A program made the position numbers and the translations under genes. Positions 8,191 through 9,994 of a DNA stretch of 9,994 bases are shown here, piece by piece. A model generated the notes under the pieces. The model saw nothing but the letters and a program-made list of their open reading frames with translations, was not told the origin of the DNA and searched no databases. Positions within the stretch are counted from its first letter, which is position 1, and each line of letters opens with the position of its first letter. Source of the stretch: JAGDVO01 sp964590075 [NCBI: uncultured Aquificales bacterium] (GTDB lineage Bacteria; Thermosulfidibacterota; Thermosulfidibacteria; Thermosulfidibacterales); NCBI GenBank assembly GCA_964590075.1, contig CAZPXS010000013.1, positions 1 to 9,994 of the forward strand, given 5' to 3'.

Positions 8191-8237
8191 CCCACACAGG
8201 GGCCTCACGCCTTGGAAGGAGGCTGCGCTGGAGAAGC

Positions 8238-9260
8238 TTACACCCTTCGCCCCTTCCACCGCCTCCCCGGGAGGAGGGCCAGGAGGTAGACGGGGAGGAG
8301 GAGAAGGGGGGCGAGGGGCGTGAGGAGGGCGGGCCAGAGGGGCCCCCCGAGGGCCTTCTGCACCGCCAGGCGCTCCAGAAGCCCCATAAGCCCGAGCCCC
8401 CACCGCCCGAAGAACCAGGGCAGGGTGTAGAGGGCGAGGTGGTAGAAGGCCGAGCCCAGGAGGACGGCGGGGTTTTTCATGTGGACCGCCAGGAAGTTCT
8501 TCCCAAACCCCTCCACGGCCTCCCCGTAGCCCCGGTACATCCGCGCCCGGAAAAGCCCCCCGCCCAGGAAGAGCCCGTAGGCCCGCGCCCTTCGGGCCAG
8601 GGCCACGTCCTCCAGGACCTCTCCCTTCACCGCCCCGTGCCCCCCGGAGGCGAAGTAAGCTTCCCTACGGAAGGCCAGGACCTGGCCGTTCGCCACCCGT
8701 AGCCCCTCCAGGAGGGGGTGGGGGAGGAAGGAGAAGAGCCCGTTCATCACGAAGGCCACCAGGGCGCCCTCCCTAAGGCCCACCTCCTGCCGGGGGAGGG
8801 CGGAGACCATCTCCTTCCCCTCCAGGGCCTCCAGAAGCCCGCCGAGGGCCCCCTCCTCCCAGAGGACGTCGGCGTCGGTGAAGACCAAGACCTCCCCCCG
8901 CGCCTCCTGGGCGAGCTGGAAGCAGGCCCAGTTCTTCCCCGTCCAGCCCGGGGGCGGGGGGGCGCCCCGGAGGAGGCGGAAGGCGGGGTGGTTTCCCGCC
9001 GCCTCGAGGGCCGCTTGGGCGGTGCCGTCCTCGGAGAGGTCGTCCAGGACGAGGACCTCGAGGGCCCCCTGGCGGAGGAGGGCGGGGAGGGTCTTCTTTA
9101 GGTTTTCCGCCTCGTTCCTCGCCGGCACGAGGAGGGAGGCCGTGGGCCTCGGGGGCGTGGGGCGGGGCCTTAAGCGGGGGAAGGCGAGAAGGTTAAAGAG
9201 GAGGGCGAGCCACCTCAGGAGGAGGAAGAGGAAGACCCCGAAGAAGAAGTCCCCGCTCAT
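8238..9260 (-). CDS. Membrane GT2 glycosyltransferase, probable carotenoid glycosyltransferase
   Basis: A 340-aa family 2 glycosyltransferase. An N-terminal membrane segment (about 5-27, [18 protein letters not shown]) precedes the GT-A domain: [12 protein letters not shown] (43-54), [12 protein letters not shown] (69-80), the metal-binding DAD (129-131) and a later acidic pair [11 protein letters not shown] (Glu217-Asp218). The C-terminus has two or three hydrophobic segments ([39 protein letters not shown]). This layout resembles the CrtQ/CruC-type carotenoid glycosyltransferases, which act at the membrane on hydroxylated carotenoids. ATG 9260 overlaps the acyltransferase stop as ATGA; the frame extends upstream to 9605 but that part is the shadow of the acyltransferase. 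With the acyltransferase and crtI adjacent, I infer it adds glucose to zeaxanthin or a related carotenoid for thermozeaxanthins. A glycolipid acceptor is the main alternative. Confidence 0.85.
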   Translation of the reverse strand: MSGDFFFGVFLFLLLRWLALLFNLLAFPRLRPRPTPPRPTASLLVPARNEAENLKKTLPALLRQGALEVLVLDDLSEDGTAQAALEAAGNHPAFRLLRGAPPPPGWTGKNWACFQLAQEARGEVLVFTDADVLWEEGALGGLLEALEGKEMVSALPRQEVGLREGALVAFVMNGLFSFLPHPLLEGLRVANGQVLAFRREAYFASGGHGAVKGEVLEDVALARRARAYGLFLGGGLFRARMYRGYGEAVEGFGKNFLAVHMKNPAVLLGSAFYHLALYTLPWFFGRWGLGLMGLLERLAVQKALGGPLWPALLTPLAPLLLLPVYLLALLPGRRWKGRRV

Positions 9261-9934
9261 GGCCGGAGAAGCCTCACCAGGGGAAGCACCCTTTCCTCCA
9301 GGCTCCGCCTCCCACGAAGCACCTCCCGGAAGCCCTCCGGCACCTCCCGGGGGTGGGTTTTGGCGAGGAGGGCGTCCAGCGCCTGGAGAAGCCCCCCCAA
9401 GGCCCTCCCCAGGTCCCCTCCAGGAGGAAGGGGCCTGCCCACCCAGAGGAAGGCCTCGGGGTGCTCGTACCCCCGGAGGACCACCCTTAGGGCCACGGGG
9501 AGGAGGGGAACCCCCGCCTTCCCCGCGAGCCAGTTGGCCCCCTCCCTGAGGGGCCCCAGGGGCCCAGGGTAGCGCATCTCCCCCTCGGGGAAGAGGGCCA
9601 CCCACTCCCCCCGCCTGAGCCTTCGCAGGGCCTCCCGGACCCTTCCCGCCTCGAGGGCCCCGGCGAGCTTCAGCACGGGGTAGGCCCGAAGGTTCTCCTC
9701 GGCCACGAGGAGGCTTAGGGGCCTACGGCAGAGCTTCCCCAGAAGCCACGCCAGGTGGCCGTCAAAGAAGCCGTGGTGGTTCAGGGCGAGGACCAGGGGA
9801 CCTTCGGGCGCCTCCCCCCGCAGGTAGACTCCCCGGAGGCTTTCCTTGAGGCTCCGGAGGACCAGGGCCTCCACCAGGAGGCGCAGGGCCTTGCCCGTGG
9901 GCCTTTCCTTTAGGGTCTCCCAGAGGTCGGCCAC
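9257..9934 (-). CDS. PlsC-type acyltransferase, possible carotenoid-glucoside acyltransferase
   Basis: This 225-aa lysophosphatidate-acyltransferase family protein transfers a fatty acyl group to a hydroxyl. The catalytic HX4D motif is NHHGFFD (His53, Asp58), and the acceptor-site motif FPEGEMR is at about 115-121; GVPLLPVAL (motif IV-like) follows. It has no obvious N-terminal transmembrane helix, only an amphipathic helical start. GTG 9934 is 4 bases after the stop of the upstream reading frame and lacks a ribosome site, so translational coupling is likely. Next to a membrane glycosyltransferase and crtI it is well placed to acylate the sugar of a carotenoid glucoside, as CruD-type enzymes do, giving thermozeaxanthin esters. 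General phospholipid synthesis is the alternative and cannot be excluded from motifs alone. Confidence 0.88.
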   Translation of the reverse strand: MADLWETLKERPTGKALRLLVEALVLRSLKESLRGVYLRGEAPEGPLVLALNHHGFFDGHLAWLLGKLCRRPLSLLVAEENLRAYPVLKLAGALEAGRVREALRRLRRGEWVALFPEGEMRYPGPLGPLREGANWLAGKAGVPLLPVALRVVLRGYEHPEAFLWVGRPLPPGGDLGRALGGLLQALDALLAKTHPREVPEGFREVLRGRRSLEERVLPLVRLLRP

Positions 9935-9938
9935 GGGG

Positions 9939-9994
9939 CTATCTTAGGCGCCTCAGGGCCTCGGGGTGCCAGGCGAGGAGGAGGCCCTGGACCA
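9939..9994 (-). CDS. C-terminal tail of an upstream gene (partial)
   Basis: Entering from the right edge, one minus-strand frame gives 17 residues (VQGLLLAWHPEALRRLR) ending at a TAG (9941-9939). Third positions are almost all G or C, and the stop lies 4 bases before the acyltransferase start, as expected of an operon neighbour. Too little is visible to name a product. Confidence 0.5.
   Translation of the reverse strand, partial: VQGLLLAWHPEALRRLR

Noticed and set aside
8147-8197. 17-residue extension of CrtI
   Set aside because: The flavin-binding motif begins right after ATG 8146, as is usual in the family, and the extra residues cross the inverted repeat and putative promoter.
9261-9605. 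N-terminal extension of the glycosyltransferase by 115 residues
   Set aside because: It runs opposite no gene but in a second frame of the acyltransferase, is low-complexity, and the ATGA junction at 9257-9260 gives a normal start.

Overview
The window looks like chromosome or megaplasmid DNA of a Thermus species close to T. thermophilus. Base composition is very GC-rich, and codon third positions in every real gene are almost all G or C. Genes overlap at GTGA/ATGA junctions, GTG starts are common, and leaders are very short or absent. The gene content (Thermus-type GH36 alpha-galactosidase, type 2 IPP isomerase, CrtI, and a glycosyltransferase plus acyltransferase pair suited to carotenoid glucoside esters) fits the carotenoid/sugar region I recall on the Thermus megaplasmid. 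That placement is from memory, not from a search.

The left half reads on the + strand. A perfect TATAAT box and a strong ribosome site introduce an AidB-like acyl-CoA dehydrogenase (133-1734). A 47-residue predicted membrane protein overlaps its stop (1731-1874). A 131-base gap with palindromes and a possible 37-codon ORF follows. Then come the alpha-galactosidase agaT (2006-3436) and galT (3420-4469), which overlap, and a DUF1722 protein carrying only the tail of a TudS/DUF523 domain (4488-5141). AgaT releases galactose from alpha-galactosides, and GalT handles galactose-1-phosphate in the Leloir pathway. No galactokinase, epimerase or sugar transporter lies in the window.

The right half reads on the - strand and converges with the left half around 5142-5171. 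In transcription order it holds the tail of an unseen gene (9994-9939), a PlsC-type acyltransferase (9934-9257), a membrane GT2 glycosyltransferase (9260-8238), a 91-base gap with an inverted repeat, the phytoene desaturase crtI (8146-6578), the type 2 IPP isomerase fni (6581-5583), and an orphan MNT-type nucleotidyltransferase. Fni supplies DMAPP, CrtI desaturates phytoene, and the glycosyltransferase and acyltransferase are well placed to add the sugar and fatty acid of thermozeaxanthin-type carotenoids. The last role is inferred from gene content.

I found no tRNA, rRNA, CRISPR array, transposase or clear prophage. The less ordinary items are the truncated TudS-DUF1722 (RudS-like) protein joined in frame to galT across one stop codon, the MNT antitoxin-like enzyme without a HEPN partner, the unlisted small membrane ORF, and several palindromes at promoter positions.
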